Numbered from the stretch's first letter, positions 33,674 to 42,456 are shown. The stretch is DNA of 58,528 nucleotides from an uncultured bacterium (GCA_902802825.1 CADCNV010000002.1:1-58528); one strand, 5' to 3'. A program made the numbers and translations. The notes: generated by a model not told the origin, from the sequence alone.

Positions 33674-34393
33674 ATGAAATTAATACTAAAAATACTTGAT
33701 TATTGTTTCTTAATTAGTGCGGTTTTAATTTCAACATTGTTTGGAATAATCACTCTACTATGGTTTCCGGCATTATTAACTCAATCATTTATTTTGAATA
33801 TTTTAGTTATAAATTTATTTATAGTGTTGTTTTTTACCCCTGCCATATTGATTACCGTTATATTTTTAGTAGCAAAAAAATATAACGGTAAAAATTCAAA
33901 ATTATTGAAAATTTTATCATATTTTTTAATTTGTGCCTTAATATTTTTTCATCCGGCAATATCAAGATGTTACGTTATTTATGAAGATTACATGGACAAA
34001 AATAAACCCTATAACCCAATAAGACCAATATCTGAATACAATAAATTTGTAGAAAATAAAACTTCAGAAACATCTCATTTTCCTGATGTAATTCCCCCAA
34101 ATGCTACTAATGTTGAATTATATCGGAATTATTTGTTTCATGGCGACGTTGAAGAATATTTGAAATTTAAAATTGATGATGAGTATATAAATAATGAATT
34201 AAAAAATTATCAATATACTACAATAATTACTGGTGACAAATACACCGGTCATCCTCCGCGTGGCAGGGAACGAGATAAAGATGATATTTATTATATATTG
34301 GGGGACTCATTGGAAGTCCATAGAGGTTATAGCTATGGGATAGTTGTAAATAGAAAAACGCACGAAATTATTTATTATTATTCATATTATTAA
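33674..34393 (+). CDS. Membrane protein with extracytoplasmic domain, candidate immunity protein
   Basis: 239 aa from ATG 33674. Three membrane helices (about residues 10-32, 40-66 and 78-100) are followed by a ~140-residue domain that would face outward. The domain has HFPDVIPPNATNVELYRNYL, a hydrophilic YTGHPPRGRERDKDD stretch and a Tyr-rich end (THEIIYYYSYY). The HFPxxIPxNA pattern is reminiscent of extracytoplasmic domains of some small enterobacterial membrane proteins, but the family is not identified. It differs in sequence and topology from the first membrane protein, as expected for cognate immunity to a different toxin tail. It has its own promoter. Confidence 0.58.
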   Translation: MKLILKILDYCFLISAVLISTLFGIITLLWFPALLTQSFILNILVINLFIVLFFTPAILITVIFLVAKKYNGKNSKLLKILSYFLICALIFFHPAISRCYVIYEDYMDKNKPYNPIRPISEYNKFVENKTSETSHFPDVIPPNATNVELYRNYLFHGDVEEYLKFKIDDEYINNELKNYQYTTIITGDKYTGHPPRGRERDKDDIYYILGDSLEVHRGYSYGIVVNRKTHEIIYYYSYY

Positions 34394-34419
34394 TTATATG
34401 CAATTTTGACAATGAGTCA

Positions 34420-34594
34420 GTAGGGTGCAATTATTTGCACCGCACATGTCCTGACAAATAAAAAATGAGTTGGTGCATTTTAATGCACCCTACAAGCTGC
34501 CGAGAAAAACGATTAAGTAAGTTGTTGGGCAGGTATGCCCAACCTACATTTCTCGACACATTTTTCATTTATTTTTGTCGGGTTGAAACCCGAT
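34420..34594. repeat. Cluster of palindromic repeats beyond the toxin locus
   Basis: Within the 357-nt gene-free stretch 34394-34750: GTAGGGTGCAATTATTTGCA with CC (34420-34441, plus); its variant on minus at 34472-34493; TTGGGC-type hairpin with CCTAC (34524-34547, minus); TCGGGTT/AACCCGA hairpin (34577-34594). Outer pairs also exist (CGAGAAA/TTTCTCG; GACAAATAAA/ATTTTTGTC). The remaining part 34595-34688 shows no clear feature. Confidence 0.75.
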
Positions 34595-34686
34595 CTATTA
34601 GCTGTACCCTACAAGTTTCAGTCTGTTGCGGATGAACTCCGAGATTTTACAAATTTTAGTGCGGGCAAGATTGAGTGTGAGCGCAT

Positions 34687-34720
34687 GTAAAAAAATGGGC
34701 AAGCTTATCGCTTTGCCCAT
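34687..34720 (-). terminator. Intrinsic terminator of the acyl-CoA ligase gene
   Basis: Minus strand: ATGGGCAA...TTGCCCAT stem (34695-34702 and 34713-34720) followed by a T-run (complement of 34688-34694). It lies 31 nt past the ligase stop. Confidence 0.8.
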
Positions 34721-34750
34721 CTTATAATTCTTATAATATTTTAGTCTTTA

Positions 34751-36427
34751 TTAAATACAAAGTAATTCCCGAACTTCTTTACGCTTAACTTTAAGTGTAG
34801 TTGTTTTAGGCAACGGCTCTTTTGATATTACAACAGATGTCGGGCGTTTGTACGATGCAAGCTGCTGTGATAATGTCTTAACATCAAGTTTAATCATTCT
34901 GTCAATATCGTCTTCCGAGTATGTATTATACATTTCCTGTTTTGGTACAATTACTGCCGTAACTTCTTCTGCGCCGTCTTTTGCCCCAAAGCTTCTTGAT
35001 ACTCCGAGAACACAAACTTCACCTATGTAGTGACTATTTTCAAGTACCGCTTCAACTTCTTCAGGAAATACTTTTTTACCGCCCTGAAGGACTATCATAT
35101 TTTTAATACGCCCCGTAATGTATATATGGCCATCTTTGTCAATTTTTGCGATATCTCCTGTATGCAGCCAACCGTTTTCATCAATAACTTCTGCTGTCAT
35201 TTCAGGTTGATTGTGATAACCCTTCATTACAGAAGGGCCTCTCAACCACAATTCACCTGTTGCTTCATCAATTTTTGCTTCAAAATGTCTCAAAGGATGA
35301 CCAACAGAAGCCAATTCTCCGCGTTTGTCATGGTTAACCGATACAACAGGACTTGTTTCTGATAATCCGTATCCCTGATAAACTCTGATACCGATTCTTT
35401 CAAAGAAAGTTCCGACTTCAACATCTAACGGCGCTCCGCCGGATATGCATCCGAAGAATTTCCCGCCCCAGCTTTGATGTATTTTTTTGAATAATTTTCT
35501 TCTCATTTTGTATGACGGAATAAATTGCGCAATAAAATACATTATTTTAAACGCAATTTGTACGGCTTTTGGAGTTGTTGAAAGTTCTTTTTCTATACCT
35601 GCTTTTAATAATTTCAAAAATGCAGGTACGGCAATCATAAACTCAATACCTTTTTCTTTCATTACTCCCGTTATATCTTTTGGTTTGAAACTGCTTGTAT
35701 AATAAACTGAAAAACCGGCATTTAAAAATGTTGAAAAGCCGACAGTCATTTCAAATAAGTGATTCATAGGCAAAATTGATAACATATGAATTGCTTGCCC
35801 TTTTGGCAAAATAATATCAACAACTTCCATCAAATCAACAAGCTGCGCATTTACATTCTGGAATGAAATTTCAACACCTTTTGGTGCTCCTGTTGTTCCT
35901 GATGTATAAATGATAAATGCTGTTGATTTAGAACTTCTCTGACGCCATTTCCCGTCATAATTATCTGGGAAATCATAGATATTCTGAACATCTGCACTGT
36001 TTGTATGTTCATCAATTACATATATGTATTTAATTTCAGGAATCATTTTTTGCAGTTCCAATGCGGTGTCTAAGTAATGTTCGGATGCAAAAAGTACAGT
36101 CGGTAAACAATCCGAAAGGATTGATTTTAATTCATATTTTGAAAGTTTTATATCTAAAGGAACAGTAGTGGTTCCTGTTAATACTGATGCAAAGACGCAA
36201 GCTCCGTATTCAGGTTTTGATTCGGATAAAATTGCAAGACATTCACCCTTTTTTATACCAACATCTTCAATAAGATATCTGGCAATTTTTCTTGATAATA
36301 AACCAAGTCCTTTATATGTGAATTCTTCCCAACCGTATTGACCTTTAATTCCAAGTGCAACACGTTCTTCATAATCTTTTGTCTTGTTCTGAATATGAGA
36401 TAAAATGTGACTATTCCGTAATTCCAT
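34751..36427 (-). CDS. AMP-dependent acyl-CoA synthetase (long-chain fatty-acid-CoA ligase-like)
   Basis: 558 aa. ANL-superfamily motifs: YTSGTTGAPKG (P-loop), GYGLSETSP (A5), GWLHTGDIAKIDKDGHIYI (A7) with GRIKNMIVLQGGKKVFP, and a C-terminal catalytic lysine region (LPKTTTLKVKRKEV). It activates a carboxylic acid as acyl-AMP and transfers it to CoA or an acyl carrier protein; the LAILSESKPEYG N-terminus fits long-chain FadD-like enzymes. GGGG lies before the ATG. It converges with the phage/toxin block and has its own terminator. Confidence 0.88.
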   Translation of the reverse strand: MELRNSHILSHIQNKTKDYEERVALGIKGQYGWEEFTYKGLGLLSRKIARYLIEDVGIKKGECLAILSESKPEYGACVFASVLTGTTTVPLDIKLSKYELKSILSDCLPTVLFASEHYLDTALELQKMIPEIKYIYVIDEHTNSADVQNIYDFPDNYDGKWRQRSSKSTAFIIYTSGTTGAPKGVEISFQNVNAQLVDLMEVVDIILPKGQAIHMLSILPMNHLFEMTVGFSTFLNAGFSVYYTSSFKPKDITGVMKEKGIEFMIAVPAFLKLLKAGIEKELSTTPKAVQIAFKIMYFIAQFIPSYKMRRKLFKKIHQSWGGKFFGCISGGAPLDVEVGTFFERIGIRVYQGYGLSETSPVVSVNHDKRGELASVGHPLRHFEAKIDEATGELWLRGPSVMKGYHNQPEMTAEVIDENGWLHTGDIAKIDKDGHIYITGRIKNMIVLQGGKKVFPEEVEAVLENSHYIGEVCVLGVSRSFGAKDGAEEVTAVIVPKQEMYNTYSEDDIDRMIKLDVKTLSQQLASYKRPTSVVISKEPLPKTTTLKVKRKEVRELLCI

Positions 36428-36653
36428 AATATAAACCCCAAATCTTTATACAATAATTTTATTTTAATATTTTATAGTTGATTTATGTAAATGTCAATTA
36501 TTGAAAAAGTATATACAATTAAATTAATTTTTTTAAGTTGTATCCCCGATTTTGTCGTATCAGTTATTTATATTATTAATGGTGAAAGTTATATTTAAAA
36601 CTTGCCCGAAATAACAACTGTGATAATATAAAAACAAAAGGATTCGGCAAATA

Positions 36654-39005
36654 ATGAAAAAAGAGTGGTTTTTAAAAAATAATGACGGATTCAGTGGTTC
36701 TTTAATTGAAAAACTTTTAATGAGCCGAGGAATTTCTTCTTCAGAAGATATTGAAAATTTTTTAAATCCTTTAAATATGGAGCTGACTTCTCCTAATGTA
36801 TTTACTGATATGGGGAAAGCTGTCAGCAGATTATCACAGGCGATTGATAATAATGAAGGTATTTTAATATATGGGGATTTTGATGCTGACGGAGTTACAT
36901 CAACTTCGATCTTGTATAAAACAATAAGTCATTTGGGCGGGAAAGTAAGTTATTACATTCCTGACAGAGAAACTCAGGGACACGGGTTAAATACAAATGC
37001 TTTGACTTCTATAATGATTAAAATTAAACCAAAGGTTATAATCACAGTTGATAACGGAATTTCAAATGTTGAAGAAGTGAAATTTATAAACAGCTTTAAA
37101 ACAATAGATGTTATAATAACGGATCACCACGAGCCACCTGAAATTTTACCTGAGGCATACGCAATTATTAATCCGAAGGCACCGAATGCTTTGGATGAAA
37201 AATTGAGTGCCAAACAAATTGAACATTTAACTTATCTTGCCGGTTGCGGTGTTGCATTAAAAGTTTCTCAGGCACTTTTGACTCATTATAATAAAACGGC
37301 ATTCATTAATGAGATTTTACCTTTTGTTGCAGTTGGCACGGTTGCAGATTTAGTTCCGCTTTTGGGCGAAAACAGATATTTTGTCACAAAAGGTTTGGAT
37401 TTGATTTCAAAGGGTAAGCATGATGGCTTGAAATTACTTTTGGAAAGTGCAAATTATGACATAACAAAAGGAATAACATCTGAAAATATCGCCTTTGGTG
37501 TTGCTCCAAGGATAAACGCTTCAGGGCGTCTTGACAGTGTTGATAATGCCATTAAGGTTTTGATTTCGGATAATATTCAGGAAGTGAAAGTCGCAATTGA
37601 AAATCTGAATGAATTGAATTCTGTGCGCCAGCGGCTTTGTGACGATACTTTTAAACAAGCTGAGGAAATGTATTTAAAAGAGGGAACAAAAAATCCTGCA
37701 ATAATTTTATGTTGTGAGGACTGGCATGTCGGGATTATCGGTATTGTTGCATCAAAATTTGTTGAAAAATATTATAAACCAACATTTTTAATGACCAAAA
37801 AAGATGGAATATACAGATGTTCTGCAAGAAGCATAGAAGGAGTTCCGTTATATGATGTTATAAGTGAAAATTCCGAGCTTTTAGACGGTTTTGGAGGGCA
37901 TAAACTTGCAGCGGGGCTATCATTCAGTGAAGACAAATCTTCTTTTGAAGTTGTAAAAAAAGCGCTTAATGAAACAGTTTCGCATTATGTGGCGGGTCAG
38001 GATTTAAAACCATTCATAAATATTGATATGAAGCTTGAGTCAGCTGATATTACGCTTGATTTTGTAGAACATTTATCTCAGCTTGAACCGTTTGGGGCAA
38101 ATAATCCGAGTCCGATTTTTGAATCAGATGATTTTGTTGTGTCGGATAAAATGCTTATGGGCAGTGACAAAAAACATTTGAAATTGATGATATCAAAAGA
38201 TGGTTATACGTTTCCTGCAATATGGTGGAGCAGGGGTGATGTAGCTTTGGATAAAGGGGATAAGCTTGATATAGCTTTTCATCCTCAAGTTAATGAATTT
38301 AACGGAAATACTTCAATTCAATTAATTGTTGATGATATTCATTCCGAAAAACTTGAAGAGGATGAGCAAACGGGAGAAAAGCTGAAAATATACGACTATC
38401 GTCAAAAGACTGATTTTTTGAATAATGTGAATGATTATCTGAAAAATACAACTTCAAAGATAGGTGTTTTTGCAGAATGTAAGGCGGTTTTGGATAATAT
38501 TAAGCCGTATCCTGCAATAAGTTCAAGAGTTTTTACAAGGGAAAATGTTCCTGAGTGTGATTTTGTGATGTTTTTCGATTACCCGCCTGACAGAGAAACA
38601 TTTGATAATATTTTAAGTGTTGCGGCACCAAAAGGACTGCATTTTATGAACTTTGAGCCAAAAATTTATGATGAGGTTTCGTTATTAAATACTTTTGTCG
38701 GAATGATAAAATTTGCTGCACACAATAATGACGGGAAGATTGAATTGGTTCGCTTTGGTAGTTTTTTGGGGAAATCAGATGAAGTAATTTTGTCGTTATT
38801 AAAATTACTTGAGGATAAAGGGCATATAAAGGTAACTGAAATTACAGAGTCATATTGCAAAATAAATCTTTTGGGGACGGAAAATATATCGGCTGTTTTA
38901 AATACGGAAGAGTATGAGCAAATATTTGAACTTTCGCAGGAATGTGATATGTTTCGTCAATCGCTCTTGGAAGATGATTTGGAACAGATTGTATATAACC
39001 GATAA
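36654..39005 (+). CDS. recJ: Single-stranded-DNA-specific exonuclease RecJ
   Basis: 783 aa, within the long RecJ range. The DHH-phosphoesterase motifs are DFDADGVTST, TVDNGISN and DHHEPP (the DHH signature), with GTVADLVPL. The DHHA1 domain has FGGHKLAAGLSF, and an OB-fold follows with FGANNPSPIFES. The C-terminal ~230 residues (after ~560) are additional, as in Firmicutes and cyanobacterial-type RecJ. The enzyme digests 5' ends of single strands in repair and recombination. A promoter TTGCCC-16-TAATAT at 36602-36629 and AAAGGA precede the gene. Confidence 0.95.
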   Translation: MKKEWFLKNNDGFSGSLIEKLLMSRGISSSEDIENFLNPLNMELTSPNVFTDMGKAVSRLSQAIDNNEGILIYGDFDADGVTSTSILYKTISHLGGKVSYYIPDRETQGHGLNTNALTSIMIKIKPKVIITVDNGISNVEEVKFINSFKTIDVIITDHHEPPEILPEAYAIINPKAPNALDEKLSAKQIEHLTYLAGCGVALKVSQALLTHYNKTAFINEILPFVAVGTVADLVPLLGENRYFVTKGLDLISKGKHDGLKLLLESANYDITKGITSENIAFGVAPRINASGRLDSVDNAIKVLISDNIQEVKVAIENLNELNSVRQRLCDDTFKQAEEMYLKEGTKNPAIILCCEDWHVGIIGIVASKFVEKYYKPTFLMTKKDGIYRCSARSIEGVPLYDVISENSELLDGFGGHKLAAGLSFSEDKSSFEVVKKALNETVSHYVAGQDLKPFINIDMKLESADITLDFVEHLSQLEPFGANNPSPIFESDDFVVSDKMLMGSDKKHLKLMISKDGYTFPAIWWSRGDVALDKGDKLDIAFHPQVNEFNGNTSIQLIVDDIHSEKLEEDEQTGEKLKIYDYRQKTDFLNNVNDYLKNTTSKIGVFAECKAVLDNIKPYPAISSRVFTRENVPECDFVMFFDYPPDRETFDNILSVAAPKGLHFMNFEPKIYDEVSLLNTFVGMIKFAAHNNDGKIELVRFGSFLGKSDEVILSLLKLLEDKGHIKVTEITESYCKINLLGTENISAVLNTEEYEQIFELSQECDMFRQSLLEDDLEQIVYNR

Positions 39006-39100
39006 ATTTAAAAACTATACATTAGTATGAATTCTGAGTGCATACTGTTACGAATTGTAAATTTGAATTTAAAATGGCGCAAACTCAGTTATAATCTGCT

Positions 39101-39123
39101 ATATGATATGATATGATATGATG
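39101..39123 (+). repeat. ATATG pentanucleotide microsatellite
   Basis: Four perfect ATATG units plus ATG, starting about six bases after a TATAAT box (39090-39095), so the tract would be the very beginning of the leader of the gene at 39211. Unit-number change would alter leader length, not the reading frame. Confidence 0.8.
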
Positions 39124-39210
39124 TGGTGGGGCGGGGCAATAATTTTACTCGTAATTTTTTTATAAATGTACAGGGGAATTATTTTTAGAAAATACGAAAG
39201 GGGTAAAATT

Positions 39211-39915
39211 ATGAGTTTAGGGAAATTAGCAATAAGAGCCATGTCAGAAGTTTTTGCATCATCAATTTCGGCTGACAAAAAAGTTGTTGCAAGTGTAGCA
39301 AAGCAGTTTAAAACGTCTGCATCATTTGGGAAAATTACAAAAGTATTAAATTCTGCAACTGTTTCTAAAGGAAATGTCAAAATTACAGGAGAGGAACTAA
39401 AATCATTGCCTGAGTGTTTTAAACCATTATTAGAGGGTACAAAAAATCCTGTTGCCAACATTTCATATAAAACAGGTTCAAAATACAATGTTGCTGCTAT
39501 CAAATTGATAGATGGGGACCAAGTACTTGCAACAGGTGCAATGTCAGTTGTAAAACCGGGAAGTGCTGATGGTATTGTAAAGGCGAGATTGAATATTTCT
39601 GATTCAATTCAGGCAAATGGCTATCTTGATGGTCATGTTTCTACATGGGACGGGAGATTTTCACGTTATTCTTTTGGTTCTGACGGGTATGGTGCAAAAT
39701 TTGAATTTCTCAGACCTAATATTGGGGCTCAAATGAAAATTAAATGGGGTGAAACTTGGGATAAATTTTATAAAAATTTTTATAATGATGATTATAAATC
39801 AGTAATGAATAAAATCCATAAAAATAGTTATTTACTTGAGCAAGAAGGTGATTCTCTGGTGCAAAACGTGAAAAAATTTTTAAGGAGCAGTAGGTTGGGT
39901 GAAACCCAACAATAA
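39211..39915 (+). CDS. Hypothetical protein; last residues encoded by a repeat
   Basis: 234 aa from ATG 39211 (AAAGGGG upstream; the earlier in-frame start has no RBS). A short helical start (LGKLAIRAMSEVFASSISA) is followed by beta-rich segments (NVAAIKLIDGDQVLATGAM; QANGYLDGHVSTWDGRFSRY) and a helical basic end (WDKFYKNFYNDDYKSVMNKI). The last ~8 codons (SRLGETQQ) are supplied by a GTAGGTTGGG hairpin repeat, so the original stop was probably lost or moved when the repeat inserted. No family recognised; no signal peptide clear. Confidence 0.6.
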   Translation: MSLGKLAIRAMSEVFASSISADKKVVASVAKQFKTSASFGKITKVLNSATVSKGNVKITGEELKSLPECFKPLLEGTKNPVANISYKTGSKYNVAAIKLIDGDQVLATGAMSVVKPGSADGIVKARLNISDSIQANGYLDGHVSTWDGRFSRYSFGSDGYGAKFEFLRPNIGAQMKIKWGETWDKFYKNFYNDDYKSVMNKIHKNSYLLEQEGDSLVQNVKKFLRSSRLGETQQ

Positions 39916-40138
39916 TAAATGTAGGTCGGCGTTGCCACGCCGACTTTTTATTGTCATTGCGAGAAAATCTTTGATTTTCGTGGCAATCTCATTGGTTCAA
40001 TGTTGTACGGAATTGAATAATGAGATTATTACGTCGCTTCCGCTCCTCATAATGACATGTTATGGGGTCGGCGTGGCAACGCCGACTTATAATATTCAAC
40101 CCTCACCCAACCCCTCTCCTGATTTCAGGAGAGGGAGT
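39890..40138. repeat. Composite repeat island between genes
   Basis: In order: GTAGGTTGGGTGAAACCCAA with C (39890-39910); GTAGGTCGGCGTTGCCACGC with CGAC (39921-39944); GTCATTGCGAG-type repeat (39952-39995); its inverted, diverged partner ending TCATAATGACAT (40018-40058); GTCGGCGTGGCAACGCCGAC (40067-40086); ACCCTCACCC...CAGGAGAGGGAGT (40100-40138). The two GTCGGCG hairpins bound the CATTGCGAG pair as inverted repeats. Confidence 0.8.
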
Positions 40139-40212
40139 ATAAATAATCCGAATATGCTGTTTATTATTTACTTCCTACTGTTCACATTTTTTTTTTATAC
40201 TAAAATAATCTT

Positions 40213-41305
40213 ATGGAAACGGAATTGAAACAGGAATTGAATATATTAAAACCTCGATTTGAAAAAATCAAGGAGTGTCTTTGACCCGAAGAATTTAGAA
40301 AAAGAATTAAACGAATTGAATTCCCAAATGCAAAATCCCGATATCTGGAACGATAACGAAAAGGTCTCAAAAATAGGGCAGGAAGTCAAAGAAAAAAAAG
40401 AGATTCTTGATAAGTTAAAAACTTGGGGACAAACAATTGAAGATGCTTTTACGGCAATAGAACTCGGGGATAAAGAGCTTATTGAACTGAGTTTTGAAAG
40501 TGTAAAAGGATTGTCAAAAGAGATTGAAAAATTTGAATTACAGCAAATGTTATCGGGCGAATACGATAATGCAGATGCGATTTTGACAATAAATTCAGGT
40601 GCAGGCGGGACTGATGCGCAGGACTGGGCAAGTATGCTGCTGCGAATGTATATGCGCTGGGTTGAAAATCGCGGCTGGAAGTGTGAACTTTTGGATAAAC
40701 TTGACGGTGAAGAAGCCGGAATAAAATCTGCAACGGTAAAAATAACAGGCAAATATGCTTTTGGTTATTCAAAAGCCGAAAAAGGAGTTCATCGTTTGGT
40801 AAGAATTTCTCCGTTCAACGCTAACGGCAAGCGGCAGACAAGTTTTGCATCTGTTGATGTTTCGCCGATTGTTGAAGATTTTGAAAAAGAAATTGTTATT
40901 CCGCCTGAGGATTTGGAAATTACTACTATGCGTTCCGGTGGTGCGGGCGGGCAAAATGTTAATAAAGTCGAGACAGCCGTACGCATTTTACACAAACCGT
41001 CAGGAATTGTTGTGAAGTGTCAGCAGGAGCGTTCCCAATTGCAAAACAAAGAATATGCCATGCAAATTCTTGTATCAAAACTTCTTGCAATAAAAGAAGA
41101 AGAACAGGAACAAAAAATGGCGCAGTTGCGGGGCGAAACCGCTAATATTGATTTTGGTTCACAAATTCGTTCTTATGTTTTTCATCCTTATAAAATGGTT
41201 AAAGACCACAGAACCGGCTTTGAAGTCGGGAATGTTGACAGTGTTATGGACGGAGATTTGGACGGATTTGTTGAAAGTTGGCTCAGAAGTAAAGTTGGGG
41301 AATAA
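40213..41305 (+). CDS. prfB: Peptide chain release factor 2, programmed +1 frameshift
   Basis: Two frames: 23 codons from ATG 40213 (METELKQEL...KIKECL) reach in-frame UGA at 40282-40284. A +1 shift at CTT joins the frame that begins GAC at 40283 (DPKNLEKEL) and runs to 41305, giving a ~363-aa RF2 of normal length. RF2 features are clear: SPF anticodon tripeptide ([10 protein letters not shown]) and [13 protein letters not shown] with the GGQ peptidyl-hydrolysis loop. It recognises UAA and UGA. There is no Shine-Dalgarno before ATG, and TAAAAT lies six bases upstream, so the mRNA may be leaderless. Confidence 0.96.
40270..40285 (+). promoter_or_regulatory. RF2 autoregulatory frameshift site
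   Basis: AAGGAG (Shine-Dalgarno-like, 40270-40275), TGT, the slippery CTT, then TGA and C. This is the conserved layout of bacterial prfB frameshift sites: low RF2 lets the ribosome pause at UGA and slip +1, raising RF2 synthesis. Confidence 0.95.
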
Positions 41306-41308
41306 ATT

Positions 41309-42397
41309 ATGGAAGTTACAAATAAAGATATTTTAAAACATTATTTATCATCGGTTTTGATTTACGGATTAATATTGTTAATTCTTTTTGTCAGTCCGTT
41401 ATTTAATCAAAATATTGAAAATCCGTGGTTCAGTTATTTCTCGGTTTTGTGTGTGTATTATATTTTATATGTAATTTTTGCTTATCCGATATTTAAAAAA
41501 TTAAGACCGGCTTCAATTTTAGATTCAAGAAATGTAATAATTTTTGAATTTTTTAAACGTCAGTTTGTAAGAGGGCGTAGTTTAGAACAAAAATTATCTG
41601 ATATGAATTTAAAAGAAAATGAAAAACAATCTTTTATGATTCTTTTTATAAAAACATTCTTTGGAGTTTATTCTCTCAGTTTGTTGTGTAATAAATTTTT
41701 GCCTCAAATGGGTTACAATATTGATTTTTTGAGTGAAATGTTTAATCAAAGTGTTCAGTATATTCAGTCAAACGGTATTTTGGGCGGAATTATGCAATAT
41801 ATTGATGATACCGCTGATATGTGGCTGAATCTTATGTTTACCCTTACGACTTTGATTTTTGCGGTTAGTTATCTGACGGAAGCGGATTTTTTAAAAAACA
41901 GAATAAAATATGCGGATACTACTCCGTTAGGAATTTTTAGCTGTCTAATATGCTTTTATCCGTTTATTCTGCTGACCGAAAAACTTTTCCCGATTCAGAT
42001 GCAGGAGCTTATACCGATTGATAATTTATATTTGAGAATAAGTATTTATATATTGGTAATTTTTGTAAATCTGATTTCAACAATGGCGATTTTGCGTCTC
42101 GGTACAAGAGTTGGGAACCTTACAAACAGAGGGATTGTGACGGGTTTCCCGTATAATGTTGTAAGACATCCTGATTATGCTATGCAGATTTGTTATGTTG
42201 TTTTGACAATGGTGCCATTGTATGCGGCGGGGGATTTAAATATTTTGGGGGATGTGGTTCTGACAATAGGAATGTTATTGTGGATTGCAGTTTATGTGCT
42301 GCGAGCAGTAACCGAAGAACGTAATTTGATAAAAGACGACGATTATAAAAAATATTGCGAAAAAGTACAATACAGATTTATACCAAGAGTATATTAG
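41309..42397 (+). CDS. Polytopic membrane protein with ICMT/phospholipid-methyltransferase-like end
   Basis: 362 aa with about eight hydrophobic segments. The last ~90 residues carry the isoprenylcysteine/phospholipid methyltransferase pattern: FPYNVVRHPDYAMQICYVV, then RAVTEERNLIKDDDYKKYCE and RFIPRVY. The family uses S-adenosylmethionine to methylate lipids or prenyl-cysteines at the membrane. The N-terminal ~250 residues are an additional membrane region I do not recognise. It starts 3 nt after prfB, so it is probably co-transcribed. Confidence 0.72.
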   Translation: MEVTNKDILKHYLSSVLIYGLILLILFVSPLFNQNIENPWFSYFSVLCVYYILYVIFAYPIFKKLRPASILDSRNVIIFEFFKRQFVRGRSLEQKLSDMNLKENEKQSFMILFIKTFFGVYSLSLLCNKFLPQMGYNIDFLSEMFNQSVQYIQSNGILGGIMQYIDDTADMWLNLMFTLTTLIFAVSYLTEADFLKNRIKYADTTPLGIFSCLICFYPFILLTEKLFPIQMQELIPIDNLYLRISIYILVIFVNLISTMAILRLGTRVGNLTNRGIVTGFPYNVVRHPDYAMQICYVVLTMVPLYAAGDLNILGDVVLTIGMLLWIAVYVLRAVTEERNLIKDDDYKKYCEKVQYRFIPRVY

Positions 42398-42456
42398 TTG
42401 GTTATTGAAAAAGATTAAAAAAACTGCTAAACTTGAGCATAATTGAGAGGCAAATT

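Larger units (their letters stand above)
22666..34393 (+). mobile_element. Podovirus-like capsid module with toxin cassettes (prophage or domesticated element)
   Basis: Eleven phage-type genes and four toxin/immunity-type genes, all on the plus strand with short spacing and overlaps. The set is a LuxR-like HTH, amidase, beta-propeller hub, major capsid, small helical protein, scaffold-like protein, adaptor, terminase small subunit, a hypothetical, GNAT, portal, toxin, membrane protein, toxin tail and membrane protein. No integrase, recombinase, replication gene, large terminase or tail fibre is present and no direct-repeat attachment sites were found. The right border (34420 on) is a cluster of palindromic repeats. 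Borders are approximate. Confidence 0.75.

Noticed and set aside
22666-34393. Attachment sites flanking the phage block
   Set aside because: No tRNA gene or convincing direct repeat pair was found at the two borders by eye; a proper repeat search would be needed.
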